From the NCBI RefSeq assembly GCF_000407505.1, contig NZ_ASWE01000001.1:679324-743323 (forward strand): DNA of 64,000 nt, written 5' to 3'. The notes below the pieces were generated by a model. The model was not told the origin of the DNA and did no database searches. It was given only the letters and a program-made list of their open reading frames with translations. Below are positions 27,196 to 35,183 of this stretch, piece after piece. Origin of the DNA: Enterococcus phoeniculicola ATCC BAA-412 (GTDB lineage Bacteria > Bacillota > Bacilli > Lactobacillales > Enterococcaceae). Position 1 is the first letter of the stretch. Each line of letters opens with the position of its first letter. The position numbers were made by a program, and so were the translations under genes.

Positions 27196-28296
27196 ATGGC
27201 ATATCAAGCAAGTACAGAAGAACATCCAATTGAAATCGTAAATATTGCTTCATTGGAAAATCGAGTGAAGGAAAATATGGAAAGAGGTGCGTTTGGCTAC
27301 ATTCGAGGCGGTTCTGAAGATGAGTGGACAATGGCAGAAAATACGCATGCTTTTAAAAAAAAGAAAATTATTCCTCGCGTATTAAGAGGGATTGATCACG
27401 TGTCATTAAAAACAACGCTCTGGGATATAGAATTGGATACTCCTATCATTCAAGCGCCATCAGCAGCGCAAGGTCTAGCTCATGAAAAAGGAGAAACGAA
27501 TACAGCAAAAGGGGTAGCTGATGCTGGGTCAATATTTTCAATTAGTACCTATGCGAATACAACGATTGAAGATGCAGCAAAAGCTGCGCCCAACGCTCCA
27601 CAATTTTTTCAAATTTATATGAGTAAAGATGATGGGTTTAATCAATTTATTTTGACTAAAGCAATGGAAGCTGGTGCAAAGGCAATTATTCTTACCGTTG
27701 ACTCTACACTAGGTGGCTACCGTGAAGAAGATGTGGTTAATAAGTTTCAATTCCCACTTCCTATGCCAAATCTTGCTGCATATAGTGAACAAAGTGCAAG
27801 TGGTGATGGAGAGGGAAAAGGAATCTCTGAAATTTACGCCGCAGCAAAACAAGGACTTGTCCCAGAAGATATACGAAAGATAAAAGCATTTACGAAACTT
27901 CCAGTGATTGTCAAAGGGATTCAAGCACCTGAAGATGCAGAAGTTGCAATTAGTGCCGGAGCAGATGGTATCTGGGTGTCCAATCATGGTGGACGTCAAT
28001 TAGACGGCGGTCCTGCATCATTTGATATGCTTCCTTTAATTGCGTCAATTGTAAATAAACGAGTGCCAATTATTTTTGATAGTGGCATACGTCGCGGCGA
28101 ACATGTATTCAAGGCTTTAGCAAGCGGTGCAGATTTAGTTGCTATTGGTCGTCCGATAATTTACGGGTTGAATCTTGGTGGTGCACAAGGGGTGAAATCA
28201 GTCTTTGACCATTTAAATAAAGAATTATCCATTACTATGCAACTAGCAGGCACCAAAACAATTGAAGACGTGAAAAATACGACATTGATGGATTAA
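27196..28296 (+). CDS. L-lactate oxidase-type FMN-dependent alpha-hydroxy acid oxidase
   Basis: A 366-residue member of the FMN alpha-hydroxy acid dehydrogenase family, closest by motif to Aerococcus viridans lactate oxidase (lactate + O2 to pyruvate + H2O2). Visible active-site elements: GFGYIRGGSEDEWT, FQIYMSKDD (Tyr), LTVDSTLGGYREEDV (Asp and Arg), IYAAAKQ (Tyr), VKGIQ (Lys) and the catalytic SNHGGRQLDGG (His, Arg). The FMN phosphate site is FDSGIRRGEHVFKALASGADLVAIGRP. I use the ATG at 27196 after AGAAGGA; a start six codons upstream is possible. If active, it would be an H2O2 source. A related glycolate or hydroxy-acid oxidase cannot be excluded. Confidence 0.88.
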   Translation: MAYQASTEEHPIEIVNIASLENRVKENMERGAFGYIRGGSEDEWTMAENTHAFKKKKIIPRVLRGIDHVSLKTTLWDIELDTPIIQAPSAAQGLAHEKGETNTAKGVADAGSIFSISTYANTTIEDAAKAAPNAPQFFQIYMSKDDGFNQFILTKAMEAGAKAIILTVDSTLGGYREEDVVNKFQFPLPMPNLAAYSEQSASGDGEGKGISEIYAAAKQGLVPEDIRKIKAFTKLPVIVKGIQAPEDAEVAISAGADGIWVSNHGGRQLDGGPASFDMLPLIASIVNKRVPIIFDSGIRRGEHVFKALASGADLVAIGRPIIYGLNLGGAQGVKSVFDHLNKELSITMQLAGTKTIEDVKNTTLMD

Positions 28297-28354
28297 CCAG
28301 AAGCAGGCTTTTCTATCTGCTTTGCTGACCAATGTTAAGATTTCAGAAAATCTA

Positions 28355-28402
28355 AGAGTGGGACAATAGTCAGAAAAAATCTGATTGTTATCCCACTTTT
28401 CT
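28355..28402 (+). terminator. Lactate oxidase terminator, hairpin-repeat family member
   Basis: Arms AGTGGGACAAT / ATTGTTATCCCACT with an inner AGTCAGA/TCTGATT pair and a T-rich tail. It is a variant of the GGGA(C/T)A hairpins seen at 26848, 43152 and 52450. Confidence 0.75.
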
Positions 28403-28483
28403 TGATTTCAAGATTCATATAAAGCACTCGTCCATGTAAGATTTAAGTGACTACACCTAATCAGAAAAGATGCGAGTACTTTA

Positions 28484-28591
28484 TGTTTAGAGAGTTACTA
28501 TCAACCAATCTTACCATTGGATGTGGAACAATCTATTTCTGAAGCAGATACTGAATTTGCGGTCAAGGTCTTAGCTGAAGCAATACCGTAA
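28484..28591 (+). pseudogene. Remnant of a transposase N-terminus (IS1182-like)
   Basis: An open stretch encodes YYQPILPLDVEQSISEAD and continues to a stop at 28589, resembling the N-terminal 30 residues of IS1182-family transposases (the LPLDLE..I...D pattern). No start codon in frame, no downstream transposase body and no clear terminal repeats remain. It lies in the 406-bp gap between the lactate oxidase and sdaAA; the rest of the gap holds two terminators. Confidence 0.4.
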
Positions 28592-28623
28592 ACACTAGAC
28601 TCACTATTCTAAAAAGTATATGT

Positions 28624-28700
28624 AAAAAGAGCAGCTGTTGGATGGTCCAGAGTTAGACGGAAAATCTAATTTTGAACCATAGAACCATTCAGCTGCTCTT
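28624..28700 (-). terminator. sdaAA terminator
   Basis: Arms AAGAGCAGCTG / CAGCTGCTCTT. On the minus strand a T-run follows the second arm. Directly after the sdaAA stop. Confidence 0.8.
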
Positions 28701-28702
28701 CT

Positions 28703-29578
28703 TTAGTTAGTTTGTTTGTCGGCTAGTTCCTTAGCAATTTTTTGAGCGGTGGGTGTTACGGCTAGCCCGCCCTCTGCTGTTTCTTTGAAGATAGCAGGCA
28801 TTTGTCTGCCCACCTGATACATCGCTAGAACCACCTCATCTGGTGGGATGACGCTTCGTATACCAGCTAATGCCATATCTGCAGAGATAAATGCTTGTGA
28901 GGAACCTAAGGCATTTCTTTTTACACAAGGGACTTCAACAAGACCTGCAACAGGATCACAGATAAGTCCCATCATATTTTTTAAAGTGATGGCTACAGCT
29001 TGGGCTGCTTGGTCAGCTGAGCCGCCATTTGCGCAAACAAGAGCTGCACTAGCCATAGCACTTGCAGAACCAACCTCCGCTTGACAGCCACCTTCTGCTC
29101 CGCTGATAGAAGCATTATTTGCAATAACAAGACCAAATGCCCCTGCAGTAAATAAAAAGTTGAGTTGTTCTTCATGAGAAAGGTGAAGCCGTTCTTGTAC
29201 GGCCATTAAGACACCCGGAACGACTCCAGCACTTCCGGCAGTTGGTGTTGCACAAATCAAGCCCATTTTCGCATTAACTTCATTGACTGCAATAGCATTT
29301 CTTACGGCTGTTAAAATCGTTTTTCCGCTAAGAAAATCTCCAGAGGCTAAGTAGTCCTCTAAGCGTTTTGCATCTCCGCCTGTAATGTTTGTTACAGAAG
29401 AAACACCTGCGACTCCTTCAGCAATAGATTGCTTCATAACCGTTAAATTTTGTTCCATTAATTCTATAATTTGTTCACGTGTACGTCCGCCTGTCTGCAT
29501 TTCAGTTGCAATCATGAGTTCAGCAACGGATGGATATTCTTCAGCTTGTTTGACTAACTCTTCTATAGTAAGAAACAT
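28703..29578 (-). CDS. sdaAA: L-serine ammonia-lyase, iron-sulfur-dependent, alpha subunit
   Basis: Catalytic [4Fe-4S] subunit that deaminates L-serine to pyruvate. It has 291 residues. Cysteines that could ligand the cluster lie in LICATPTAGSAGV, GGCQAEVGSA, LVCANGGSAD and LICDPVAGLVEVPCVKRN; the family block ITGGDAKRL is near residue 65. SD AAAGGAG precedes the ATG. It is 12 bp downstream of the beta subunit gene, the split two-gene form typical of Firmicutes. Confidence 0.95.
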   Translation of the reverse strand: MFLTIEELVKQAEEYPSVAELMIATEMQTGGRTREQIIELMEQNLTVMKQSIAEGVAGVSSVTNITGGDAKRLEDYLASGDFLSGKTILTAVRNAIAVNEVNAKMGLICATPTAGSAGVVPGVLMAVQERLHLSHEEQLNFLFTAGAFGLVIANNASISGAEGGCQAEVGSASAMASAALVCANGGSADQAAQAVAITLKNMMGLICDPVAGLVEVPCVKRNALGSSQAFISADMALAGIRSVIPPDEVVLAMYQVGRQMPAIFKETAEGGLAVTPTAQKIAKELADKQTN

Positions 29579-29590
29579 CGTTTGTCTCCT

Positions 29591-30259
29591 TTAATCAAAA
29601 TAATTTACACTGTAAATGTTTGGAAGTGTTACAAGTTTTGCCACTGTTTCATCTAACTGAGGATCGTCTACCTCGATAATCATAATGGCATTTTCTCCCT
29701 TAGATTCCCGTGTGACAGTCATTGTACTAATATTAATGTCTGCATCTGAAAGAATCCCTGTAACTTTAGCAATCATCCCTGGAACATCTTGATGGACAAT
29801 AATGTAGGTAGGGGTTCCCATGCTCAAAGAAATTTTAAACCCATTGAGCTCAGAGATTTGAATATTTCCGCCACCAATGGAAATTCCTGTGACAGAGAGT
29901 GTTCGTTTCCCCTTTTTCAAGAGGATTTTTACAGAATTAGGGTGTTCTGCTTTCTCTTGCTTAGGCACGAACAACACTTCCATCTGTTCTTCATAAGCAA
30001 TTTTTAAAGATTCCGCCAAACGCGGATCATCGGGTTCCATGCCTAATAGTCCGCCGACTAGTGCGATATCCGTTCCATGTCCTCGATATGTTTTCGCAAA
30101 GGATTCATAAAGATAGATATCTACAGAATCAGGCTGTTCCCCAAAAATACTGCGAACGACTTTTCCAATACGAGCGGCTCCAGCTGTATGTGAACTACTC
30201 GGCCCGATCATCACAGGTCCAATAATGTCAAACACACTGCGATATTTTAATTGATCCAA
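29591..30259 (-). CDS. sdaAB: L-serine ammonia-lyase, iron-sulfur-dependent, beta subunit
   Basis: About 222 residues beginning at a TTG (MDQLKYRSVFDIIGP) with SD GAGGTGA 5-7 nt upstream; an ATG at 30295 in the same frame lacks an SD. The N-terminal part carries the GPVMIGPSSSHTAGAARIG signature, and the C-terminal ~75 residues form an ACT domain (TYIIVHQDVPGMIAKVTGILSDADINISTM) that is usually regulatory in this family. First gene of a two-gene operon. Confidence 0.93.
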   Translation of the reverse strand: MDQLKYRSVFDIIGPVMIGPSSSHTAGAARIGKVVRSIFGEQPDSVDIYLYESFAKTYRGHGTDIALVGGLLGMEPDDPRLAESLKIAYEEQMEVLFVPKQEKAEHPNSVKILLKKGKRTLSVTGISIGGGNIQISELNGFKISLSMGTPTYIIVHQDVPGMIAKVTGILSDADINISTMTVTRESKGENAIMIIEVDDPQLDETVAKLVTLPNIYSVNYFD

Positions 30260-30498
30260 TCGATTCACCTCATCTTTTTTTAGATAATTCTTCATTGCTT
30301 GTAGTGTAGCACAATAATAAACAAAAGCAGAAAATTTTTTCTTATTATTAGCAGAAAATTAGTTTCTTTATAGAAGGACTTAATAAACGGCTAGCTCAAA
30401 AGGAAGGGAAATTCACGGAATTTTTCTAAATGAGTCAGACTTGGAAGAAAAAGAGGAATACAATATTTGTTGAAAAGAATAAAAATAATGAAAAACAG
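30260..30498. other. Upstream region of sdaAB
   Basis: AT-rich, no gene. A TTCTGC-N18-TACACT pair on the minus strand just upstream of 30295 is a possible sdaAB promoter. Nothing else is recognised before the rplK promoter. Confidence 0.35.
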
Positions 30499-30526
30499 TT
30501 GAAAGTCTGGGGAATTTTGTTATAAT
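30499..30526 (+). promoter_or_regulatory. rplK-rplA promoter
   Basis: TTGAAA (30499-30504), 16-nt spacer, TATAAT (30521-30526), about 120 nt upstream of rplK. Confidence 0.7.
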
Positions 30527-30529
30527 GAA

Positions 30530-30648
30530 TCAGTGTGCACCGAAGCACGCTATGTTTTGTGTGCCTTTCACAGGCGTAGAAAATGAAAGTGGGAGGAGAA
30601 ATATGCATCTCCAATTAACCACATCACGGACTCAAGGAGGTATGTCTC
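30530..30648 (+). promoter_or_regulatory. rplK leader with L1-type binding motif
   Basis: The 5' leader contains GTGGGAGG (30589-30596) and TAACCACA (30616-30623). The same pair recurs between rplK and rplA (31153-31160 and 31171-31178). L1 autoregulates its operon by binding a 23S-like structure, and these paired boxes are my candidate. Known regulation plus repeated motif; the structure itself was not folded. Confidence 0.45.
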
Positions 30649-31071
30649 GTGGCAAAAAAAGTAGAAAAAATCGTTAAATTGCAAATTCCTGCAGGTAAAG
30701 CAACTCCAGCTCCCCCAGTAGGTCCTGCGCTAGGTCAAGCGGGTATTAACATCATGGGATTCACAAAAGAATTCAATGCTCGTACAGCTGATCAAGCAGG
30801 TTTAATTATTCCAGTGGTTATCTCTGTATACGAAGACCGTTCATTTACATTCGTTACAAAAACACCACCAGCAGCAGTATTATTGAAAAAAGCTGCAAAA
30901 ATTGAAAAAGGTTCAGGCGAGCCTAACAAAAACAAAGTTGCTAAAGTTTCAAGCGATCAAATAAAAGAAATCGCTGAGCTTAAAATGGAAGACCTAAACG
31001 CAGCAAGCGTCGAAGCTGCTATGCGCATGGTAGAAGGAACTGCACGAAGCATGGGAATCACTGTAGAATAA
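30649..31071 (+). CDS. rplK: 50S ribosomal protein L11
   Basis: A 140-residue protein of the GTPase-associated centre, beginning at a GTG with AAGGAGG 9 nt upstream. Blocks: [30 protein letters not shown], the Pro-rich [13 protein letters not shown] and the C-terminal RNA-binding [33 protein letters not shown]. First gene of the rplK-rplA unit. Confidence 0.97.
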   Translation: MAKKVEKIVKLQIPAGKATPAPPVGPALGQAGINIMGFTKEFNARTADQAGLIIPVVISVYEDRSFTFVTKTPPAAVLLKKAAKIEKGSGEPNKNKVAKVSSDQIKEIAELKMEDLNAASVEAAMRMVEGTARSMGITVE

Positions 31072-31196
31072 TTCTACAACTGAATTGGCAAGTATTGCCA
31101 ACCCTAAAGAAGTAGCTTCTCAGTCGACTCTGTATTGAAAGATATAGAACACGTGGGAGGTTAAACCGTTATAACCACAATCAAGGAGGAAACAAA

Positions 31197-31886
31197 ATGG
31201 CTAAAAAAAGCAAAAAAATGCAAGATGCATTGAAAAAAGTTGATTTAACAAAAGTTTACCCTGTAGCAGAAGCAATTGCTTTAGCAAAGGAAACAAACAT
31301 CGCGAAATTTGACGCAACAGTTGAAGTTGCATACCGTCTAAACGTAGATCCTAAGAAAGCTGACCAACAAATCCGTGGAGCAGTAGTGCTTCCAAACGGA
31401 ACTGGTAAAACACAATCTGTGTTAGTTTTCGCTAAAGGTGAAAAAGCAAAAGAAGCAGAAGCTGCTGGCGCTGATTACGTTGGTGATGCAGATATGGTTC
31501 AAAAAATCCAAGGTGGATGGTTTGACTTTGACGTAGTAGTAGCAACTCCAGACATGATGGCTGAAGTTGGGAAATTAGGTCGTGTCTTAGGTCCTAAAGG
31601 ATTAATGCCTAACCCTAAAACTGGTACTGTAACAATGGACGTTACAAAAGCAATCAACGAAGTAAAAGCTGGTAAAGTGACTTACCGTGTTGATAAAGCT
31701 GGAAACATCCATGTACCAATCGGTAAAGTTTCATTTGATGATGCAAAATTAGTTGAAAACTTCAACACAATTCATGACACATTAATGAAAGCTAAACCAT
31801 CAGCAGCAAAAGGTCAATACATGAAAAATATTTCAGTAACAACAACATTTGGACCTGGAATCCATGTAGACCAAGCTTCTTTCTAA
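31197..31886 (+). CDS. rplA: 50S ribosomal protein L1
   Basis: A 229-residue L1-stalk protein with the usual [31 protein letters not shown] start of the core, the [15 protein letters not shown] signature and [13 protein letters not shown] near the end. SD AAGGAGG. It is 125 bp after rplK, with the second GTGGGAGG/TAACCACA box pair in the gap. Confidence 0.97.
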   Translation: MAKKSKKMQDALKKVDLTKVYPVAEAIALAKETNIAKFDATVEVAYRLNVDPKKADQQIRGAVVLPNGTGKTQSVLVFAKGEKAKEAEAAGADYVGDADMVQKIQGGWFDFDVVVATPDMMAEVGKLGRVLGPKGLMPNPKTGTVTMDVTKAINEVKAGKVTYRVDKAGNIHVPIGKVSFDDAKLVENFNTIHDTLMKAKPSAAKGQYMKNISVTTTFGPGIHVDQASF

Positions 31887-31918
31887 TTTTTAACTAAATG
31901 AATTATAAAAAATTCTTG

Positions 31919-31953
31919 ACTCAATCACCTTATCTATGGTAAGGTGATTGAGG
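31919..31953 (+). terminator. Hairpin between rplA and the L10 leader
   Basis: Arms CTCAATCACCTTA / TAAGGTGATTGAG with a short loop. Very stable on paper but without a T-run, so it may be a processing site or weak terminator rather than a classic terminator. Confidence 0.45.
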
Positions 31954-31957
31954 TTAA

Positions 31958-32105
31958 TAGTTAACTGTACCGAAGACAGTAGGTGACTTAGGTCTTAATT
32001 TCCTACCGAGGACATGTATTGATGAATATCAATAGTCCCTCTATGTCTACGGTGGCATGGGGTTATTTTTTTGTTTCAATATATATTGAGCAAATGAACC
32101 TCTCC
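31958..32105 (+). promoter_or_regulatory. L10 leader (rplJL autoregulation)
   Basis: The gap before rplJ carries the features of the Firmicutes ribosomal protein L10 leader: CTGTACCGAAGACAGTAGG, a CCTACCGAGGAC segment, then a TCCCTCTATGTCTACGGTGGCATGGGG-like stretch in two paired parts, ending in a T-run (about 32067-32073). L10(L12)4 binds such leaders to repress rplJL. Confidence 0.75.
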
Positions 32106-32130
32106 ATCAAAATCAGGAGGTGAAATTAAA

Positions 32131-32631
32131 ATGAGTGAAGCAGCAATTGCTAAAAAATCAGCAATCGTAGATGAAGTAACCACTAAATTTGAAGCAGCCG
32201 CATCTGTAGTAGTCGTTGACTACCGTGGATTAACTGTGGAAGAAGTTACTGAATTACGTAAACAACTGCGTGAAGCAGGCGTTGAAATGAAAGTCATCAA
32301 AAATTCTATCCTTTCTCGTGCTGCCCAAAAAGCAGGTTTAGACGGATTAGATGAAGTATTTACAGGACCTACTGCAGTCGCTTTCAGTAATGAAGACGTT
32401 GTAGCACCTGCAAAAATCATCGACGGATTTGCAGCTAATGCAAAAGCATTAGAAATCAAAGGTGGTATTATCGAAGGAAAAGTTTCTTCTGTGGAAGAAA
32501 TTAATGCTTTGGCAAAACTACCAAACCGCGAAGGACTTCTTTCTATGCTGTTATCTGTACTACAAGCGCCAGTCAGAAACGTGGCTTACGCTGTCAAAGC
32601 AGTGGCAGAAAAAGAAGAAGATGCAGCTTAA
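32131..32631 (+). CDS. rplJ: 50S ribosomal protein L10
   Basis: A 166-residue base of the L7/L12 stalk. N-terminal RNA-binding region contains [34 protein letters not shown]; the C-terminal helix (about 130-160) binds L12 dimers. SD CAGGAGGTG. Preceded by the L10 leader and followed 63 nt later by rplL. Confidence 0.97.
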   Translation: MSEAAIAKKSAIVDEVTTKFEAAASVVVVDYRGLTVEEVTELRKQLREAGVEMKVIKNSILSRAAQKAGLDGLDEVFTGPTAVAFSNEDVVAPAKIIDGFAANAKALEIKGGIIEGKVSSVEEINALAKLPNREGLLSMLLSVLQAPVRNVAYAVKAVAEKEEDAA

Positions 32632-32694
32632 TCGCCGCATAGAATTTGTTTAAAAATAAAAAACTACAAACTACTCAAATGGAGGAAACAAAAA

Positions 32695-33063
32695 ATGGCA
32701 TTGAACATTGAAAACATCGTTGCTGAACTAAAAGAAGCAACTATCTTAGACTTAAACGACTTAGTAAAAGCTATTGAAGAAGAATTTGGCGTAACTGCTG
32801 CTGCTCCTGTGGCTGCTGCTGGCGCTGCAGCAGGACCTGCAGCAGAAGAACAAACTGAATTCACTGTAGAATTAACTGCAGCTGGAGATCAAAAAGTTAA
32901 AGTTATCAAAGCAGTTCGTGAAGCAACTGGTCTTGGCTTGAAAGAAGCTAAAGCTGTAGTTGATGGCGCTCCTGCACCAGTTAAAGAAGGCATCTCTAAA
33001 GATGACGCTGAAGCTTTAAAAGCTGCTTTAGAAGAAGTTGGCGCTTCAGTAACAGTAAAATAA
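32695..33063 (+). CDS. rplL: 50S ribosomal protein L7/L12
   Basis: A 122-residue stalk protein with N-terminal dimer domain, Ala/Gly-rich hinge (about 36-52) and the C-terminal factor-binding domain ([45 protein letters not shown], in the usual order). The stop is followed by a 124-bp sequence that is duplicated at 36498. Confidence 0.97.
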   Translation: MALNIENIVAELKEATILDLNDLVKAIEEEFGVTAAAPVAAAGAAAGPAAEEQTEFTVELTAAGDQKVKVIKAVREATGLGLKEAKAVVDGAPAPVKEGISKDDAEALKAALEEVGASVTVK

Positions 33064-33064
33064 T

Positions 33065-33188
33065 TCATTTTGAATTTTTAAACCGAAATCCTTATCTAAG
33101 GGTTTCGGTTTTTTTGTATTTAAAAAGATAATTTTAAAAGGATTAGAAACCTTTTGAGAGAGGCTTTTTGGAGCTTTTAATTTGTTTG
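33065..33188 (+). repeat. 124-bp direct repeat, copy 1 (rplL terminator)
   Basis: Identical to 36498-36621 except at one base (GGCTTTTTGGAGC here, GGCTTTTTTGAGC there). It includes the complete rplL terminator. The two copies bracket a 3.3-kb accessory segment. Confidence 0.95.
33081..33117 (+). terminator. rplL terminator
   Basis: Arms AAACCGAAATCC(T) / (A)GGGTTTCGGTTT with seven T, lying inside the direct repeat. Confidence 0.9.
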
Positions 33189-33294
33189 TTTTTAACTAGA
33201 TACATAATTGCGTGACTCTGACAAATAGTAAATAAATATCAAAAAAATAGAATATGTTTATATTAATTGAGAAAATTTATATGCTTTATTTGAC

Positions 33295-33338
33295 TTTTTG
33301 TCAAGTATACTTGACAAAAATATGCCATTGCGTATACT
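33295..33338 (+). promoter_or_regulatory. Promoter with 26-bp perfect palindrome
   Basis: Half site TTTTTGTCAAGTA and its exact complement meet at 33307/33308 (33295-33320). The right half supplies the -35 TTGACA (33311-33316), followed by a 16-nt spacer and TATACT (33333-33338). It is very probably the operator of the XRE regulator encoded two genes downstream. Confidence 0.8.
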
Positions 33339-33370
33339 TTAAATAATTAATATTTTGGAGGTGTTTTAGG

Positions 33371-33667
33371 ATGAAAAAAGAACAAATATTAGAACGAGCT
33401 AAAATTGAAAAAAAAGATGAAGGAAAGGAATACAATTTTAATTATTCTTTGGCGTCAATGGGTGCTTACCTTTTTATTCTTTTAGTTATTTTATTGGTGA
33501 TTCGTATATTGAGAAAAGAAAATCCATATGATATTCTTGGTATTTTAGTATCTTCTTTAGGGGTTTTTCAATATAAACCTTATAAGAAGATAGAACAAAA
33601 AAGACGAATTTATGTTTTATGTTTGTTTATTACTATTGGAGTAATACTATTTTCATTCTATATGTAA
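33371..33667 (+). CDS. Small membrane protein of an XRE-linked family (DUF6442-like)
   Basis: A 98-residue protein with a basic/acidic cytoplasmic start (MKKEQILERAKIEKKDEGKEY) and two to three hydrophobic segments (about 27-47, 52-66 and 78-97). SD GGAGGTG 8 nt upstream. The DUF6442-like assignment is from memory of similar proteins paired with small HTH regulators. Its stop is 2 nt before the next start, so the two genes are coupled. Possibly a membrane partner that modulates the regulator; function unknown. Confidence 0.7.
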   Translation: MKKEQILERAKIEKKDEGKEYNFNYSLASMGAYLFILLVILLVIRILRKENPYDILGILVSSLGVFQYKPYKKIEQKRRIYVLCLFITIGVILFSFYM

Positions 33668-33669
33668 CT

Positions 33670-33873
33670 ATGGATAAGCTAATATTGAAGAACAACTTGA
33701 AATCATTTAGAACAGAAAAAAATTTGAATCAATCACAATTGGCAAGTCTAGTAGGAGTATCTAGACAAACAATTAGTAATATCGAAACTGGCGAGTTCAC
33801 ACCGTCAGCAAAGTTAGCACTATTATTGGCAATAGCATTGGATAAGAACTTTGAAGAAGTTTTCTATTTTTGA
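33670..33873 (+). CDS. Small XRE-family HTH regulator
   Basis: A 67-residue protein that is almost all helix-turn-helix: LKSFRTEKNLNQSQLASLVGVSRQTISNIETGEFTPSAKLALLLAIALDKNFEEVF, the YvaO/Cro-CI mini-repressor type. Starts MDKLILKN at an ATG 2 nt after the upstream stop and lacks an SD of its own, so translation is probably coupled. The 26-bp palindrome over the promoter of this pair suggests autorepression. Confidence 0.85.
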   Translation: MDKLILKNNLKSFRTEKNLNQSQLASLVGVSRQTISNIETGEFTPSAKLALLLAIALDKNFEEVFYF

Positions 33874-33892
33874 GTATACAAACATAGATGAG

Positions 33893-34020
33893 GTCGGAAT
33901 AGAAGTGATAAGCTCCGAAAACCAAGTAAAAACTCAATTTCAGCTTATTTGTGAAACCTTCAACTTTATAACATATCCCGTGCGTAGAAGTTGATGAAAA
34001 CGAAACGAAGTGGGAGTACT
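33893..34020 (-). repeat. Dispersed repeat, reverse-orientation copy
   Basis: Read on the minus strand it contains CAACTTCTACGCACGGGATATG, in two parts, and then AAAGTTGAAGG and TTTCACAAATAAGCTGAA. This matches units 1 and 3 of the tandem array at 26922-27093. Its plus-strand start (TCGGAATAGAAGTGA..CTCCGAAAACC) also resembles 63004-63035. Confidence 0.65.
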
Positions 34021-34127
34021 ATGTCTATATTTCTGAGTTTTCTATGTTCATCCTATGACTGCCTTTTACATATTTTAGTTTGACTCAAGTGTGCTTACAT
34101 AATAATGCTAAAGGAGTTGTTGATGTT

Positions 34128-35030
34128 ATGAACACACATAAAAAGTCAGTGGGAGAATTATTAAGAAGTATGAGGAAGGAACGAGGATTAACTCAGGTTC
34201 AGCTATCACGTGGTATTTGTTCAAGAACTACTCTTGCAACAATTGAAACTAATAATTCAAGTGTAAATATTGATTTGTTAGAAAAACTATTGTCTAGGAT
34301 GAATATCGATCTCTATGAGTTACAAATCATTAGAAGTAATTTCTCATACAGGAATAGGAAAGAAATATACAAAGAGCTTCAGTTGAAATATGTTAATGGG
34401 AATATTTCTCTTGAAAAATTACAAGAAGAAATGCAAGAAAATTATAAAAAAAATGGGAATATTGCGTATTTGGCAATATTTATGGTCTTCGCTAAAAAGA
34501 TTCTTCAAGAAGATATAAAAACGCAACTTAATACCTATACTTATGAAGCTGAACATATAAAAAAATATTTTAAAACGGTCACACAGTATACTAATTATGA
34601 AATTAGTATTATGGCAAGTTGTCTCTTTCTTTTCGGGACTGAAACAATTCTCATGCTAATTGGAGAATGGAATCGAAAAATTAATAAAAAAAATCATTTT
34701 AGTTTCCAAGCAATAAATAATATTCTTGTATTTTATTTTAATGCAATTCAGATTTGTCTTGAAAGAAAAGATATAAATGAGGCATCGAAAATATTGAAAG
34801 GCTTGCAATTATATGATTTAGATTTACCGAACCGTATATATTATAGATTAATGGAAGAGTATTATAGAAGTCTGATAGTCATGATAGTACAAGAGTCTCC
34901 GGATAATAATATAAAAAGAATATATGATTTTTTTCTTTTTCTAGGATATAAAAAAAAAGCTGAGGTACTAAAGAAGAATACAGAAAATCTATGCAATCTG
35001 AATAAATGTCGAGATTCTTTACAAAAATAA
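34128..35030 (+). CDS. Rgg/RopB-like peptide-sensing transcriptional regulator
   Basis: About 300 residues: N-terminal XRE helix-turn-helix (GELLRSMRKERGLTQVQLSRGICSRTTLATIE) and a long helical C-terminal part without obvious catalytic motifs, as in the Rgg/GadR/MutR (RRNPP) regulators that bind short peptides in a TPR-like pocket. The ATG at 34128 has AAAGGAG 11 nt upstream; the frame extends 16 codons further without an SD. Downstream come a 20-residue peptide gene and a secreted metalloprotease, an order reminiscent of RopB-SIP-SpeB. A paralogue lies at 36711. AT-rich relative to neighbours. Confidence 0.8.
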   Translation: MNTHKKSVGELLRSMRKERGLTQVQLSRGICSRTTLATIETNNSSVNIDLLEKLLSRMNIDLYELQIIRSNFSYRNRKEIYKELQLKYVNGNISLEKLQEEMQENYKKNGNIAYLAIFMVFAKKILQEDIKTQLNTYTYEAEHIKKYFKTVTQYTNYEISIMASCLFLFGTETILMLIGEWNRKINKKNHFSFQAINNILVFYFNAIQICLERKDINEASKILKGLQLYDLDLPNRIYYRLMEEYYRSLIVMIVQESPDNNIKRIYDFFLFLGYKKKAEVLKKNTENLCNLNKCRDSLQK

Positions 35031-35050
35031 CTATATTTTTTCTCACGTGT

Positions 35051-35074
35051 GATAATTGATTTGTGAAAATTATC
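35051..35074. promoter_or_regulatory. Inverted repeat upstream of peptide gene
   Basis: Perfect arms GATAATT / AATTATC with a 10-nt spacer lie between the Rgg-like gene and the peptide start. Candidate operator for that regulator. Confidence 0.4.
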
Positions 35075-35093
35075 CTTGGAAAGGAGATAAAAA

Positions 35094-35156
35094 ATGATTA
35101 TGAATGAGCTTAATTGGGAATGGATAGAAGAGTTTTTTGTGAGATTATTTGGATAA
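35094..35156 (+). CDS. Short peptide gene, candidate signal peptide
   Basis: Twenty codons: MIMNELNWEW followed by IEEFFVRLFG. AAGGAG is 7 nt upstream; a second in-frame ATG at 35100 would give 18 residues. Amphipathic, with two Trp and an aromatic-hydrophobic C-terminal part. It sits between the Rgg-like regulator and the protease gene, where RRNPP systems encode their pheromone. Too short for normal gene callers. Being a real gene rests on the good ribosome-binding site and the context. Confidence 0.55.
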   Translation: MIMNELNWEWIEEFFVRLFG

Positions 35157-35183
35157 TCAGAAAAAGATTGGAGAGGTAAAAAT

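Noticed and set aside
27196-28296. Type 2 IPP isomerase or IMP dehydrogenase-like enzyme
   Set aside because: The SNHGGRQLDGG and FQIYMSKDD motifs identify the alpha-hydroxy acid oxidase family; fni is already present at 18041.
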